DNA of 5,256 bases from DAOSEK01 sp035363095 (GTDB lineage: Archaea > Nanobdellota > Nanobdellia > Woesearchaeales > UBA119). The position numbers were made by a program, and so were the translations under genes. Numbering within the stretch: the first letter of the stretch is position 1; every line of letters begins with the position of its first letter. Under the pieces are notes generated by a model, which was not told the DNA's origin, did not search any database, and was given only the letters and a program-made list of their open reading frames with translations. Of this stretch, positions 5,238 through 5,256 are shown one piece after another. Location of the stretch: NCBI GenBank assembly GCA_035363095.1, contig DAOSEK010000031.1, positions 1-5,256 of the forward strand. The letters are read 5' to 3'.

Positions 5238-5256
5238 ATATTACCAACATACCTCG
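5229..5256 (-). repeat. Possible third, partial repeat unit at the window edge
   Basis: On the minus strand CGAGGTATGTTGGTAATA (from 5256) resembles CGAGGTTGTTGATTACA (from 5216) in copy 2, 40 nt further along. CGAGGT, TGTTG and the AAAAG further on are shared, with one extra base and several differences. It may be the start of a further degenerate unit, which would make the right side a short tandem array with a period near 40. The window ends here, so the match cannot be followed. Confidence 0.3.

Noticed and set aside
5148..5256. CRISPR array
   Set aside because: The repeated units are few and diverged, there are no distinct equal-length spacers, and no cas gene is in the window.

Overview
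This window looks like a piece of an AT-rich archaeal genome, with DPANN-type archaea (Pacearchaeota/Woesearchaeota-like) the most plausible source. The evidence is of four kinds. There is an A24 prepilin/preflagellin peptidase with the archaeal C-terminal extension resembling Arc_PepC. One gene has a TATA-like box placed about 25-28 nt before its start codon, which implies a leaderless or near-leaderless transcript. Another has a GAGGTGA Shine-Dalgarno sequence matching the archaeal 16S tail. The proteins are rich in Lys, Glu, Ile and Asn. The lineage is an inference; no rRNA or other marker gene is present.

Layout: bases 1-157 are an AT-rich upstream region. Bases 158-1414 (+) encode a 418-residue soluble coiled-coil protein of unknown function. 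Bases 1471-2424 (+) encode a membrane aspartic peptidase of family A24. A convergent intergenic region follows (2425-2658) and contains a structured repeat. On the minus strand, transcribed right to left, lie a 219-residue protein that I do not recognise (5045-4386) and then a 553-residue PIN-PhoH ATPase (4320-2659). The right end (5046-5256) holds the promoter of the minus-strand pair, an operator-like dyad and a second, inverted copy of the repeat.

The most striking structure is the repeat pair. About 90 nt at 2535-2624 (+) recurs at 5148-5237 (-), with 59 of 70 core positions identical by my hand alignment. The two copies face each other and bracket the two-gene PhoH cassette exactly. Each copy has a TATA-like element just upstream, a hairpin around TGTTTAAACA and a T-rich end, and each also carries an open reading frame with related residues. 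It could be a pair of terminal inverted repeats of a non-autonomous mobile cassette, a small structured RNA family, or decayed copies of a short gene.

The PhoH protein joins a PIN nuclease with all four acidic residues to a PhoH ATPase with intact Walker A and B motifs. It should therefore act as an ATP-driven RNA-processing enzyme. The usual Asp in the TGD motif after Walker B is replaced by Cys. The upstream 219-residue protein is a candidate partner or regulator.
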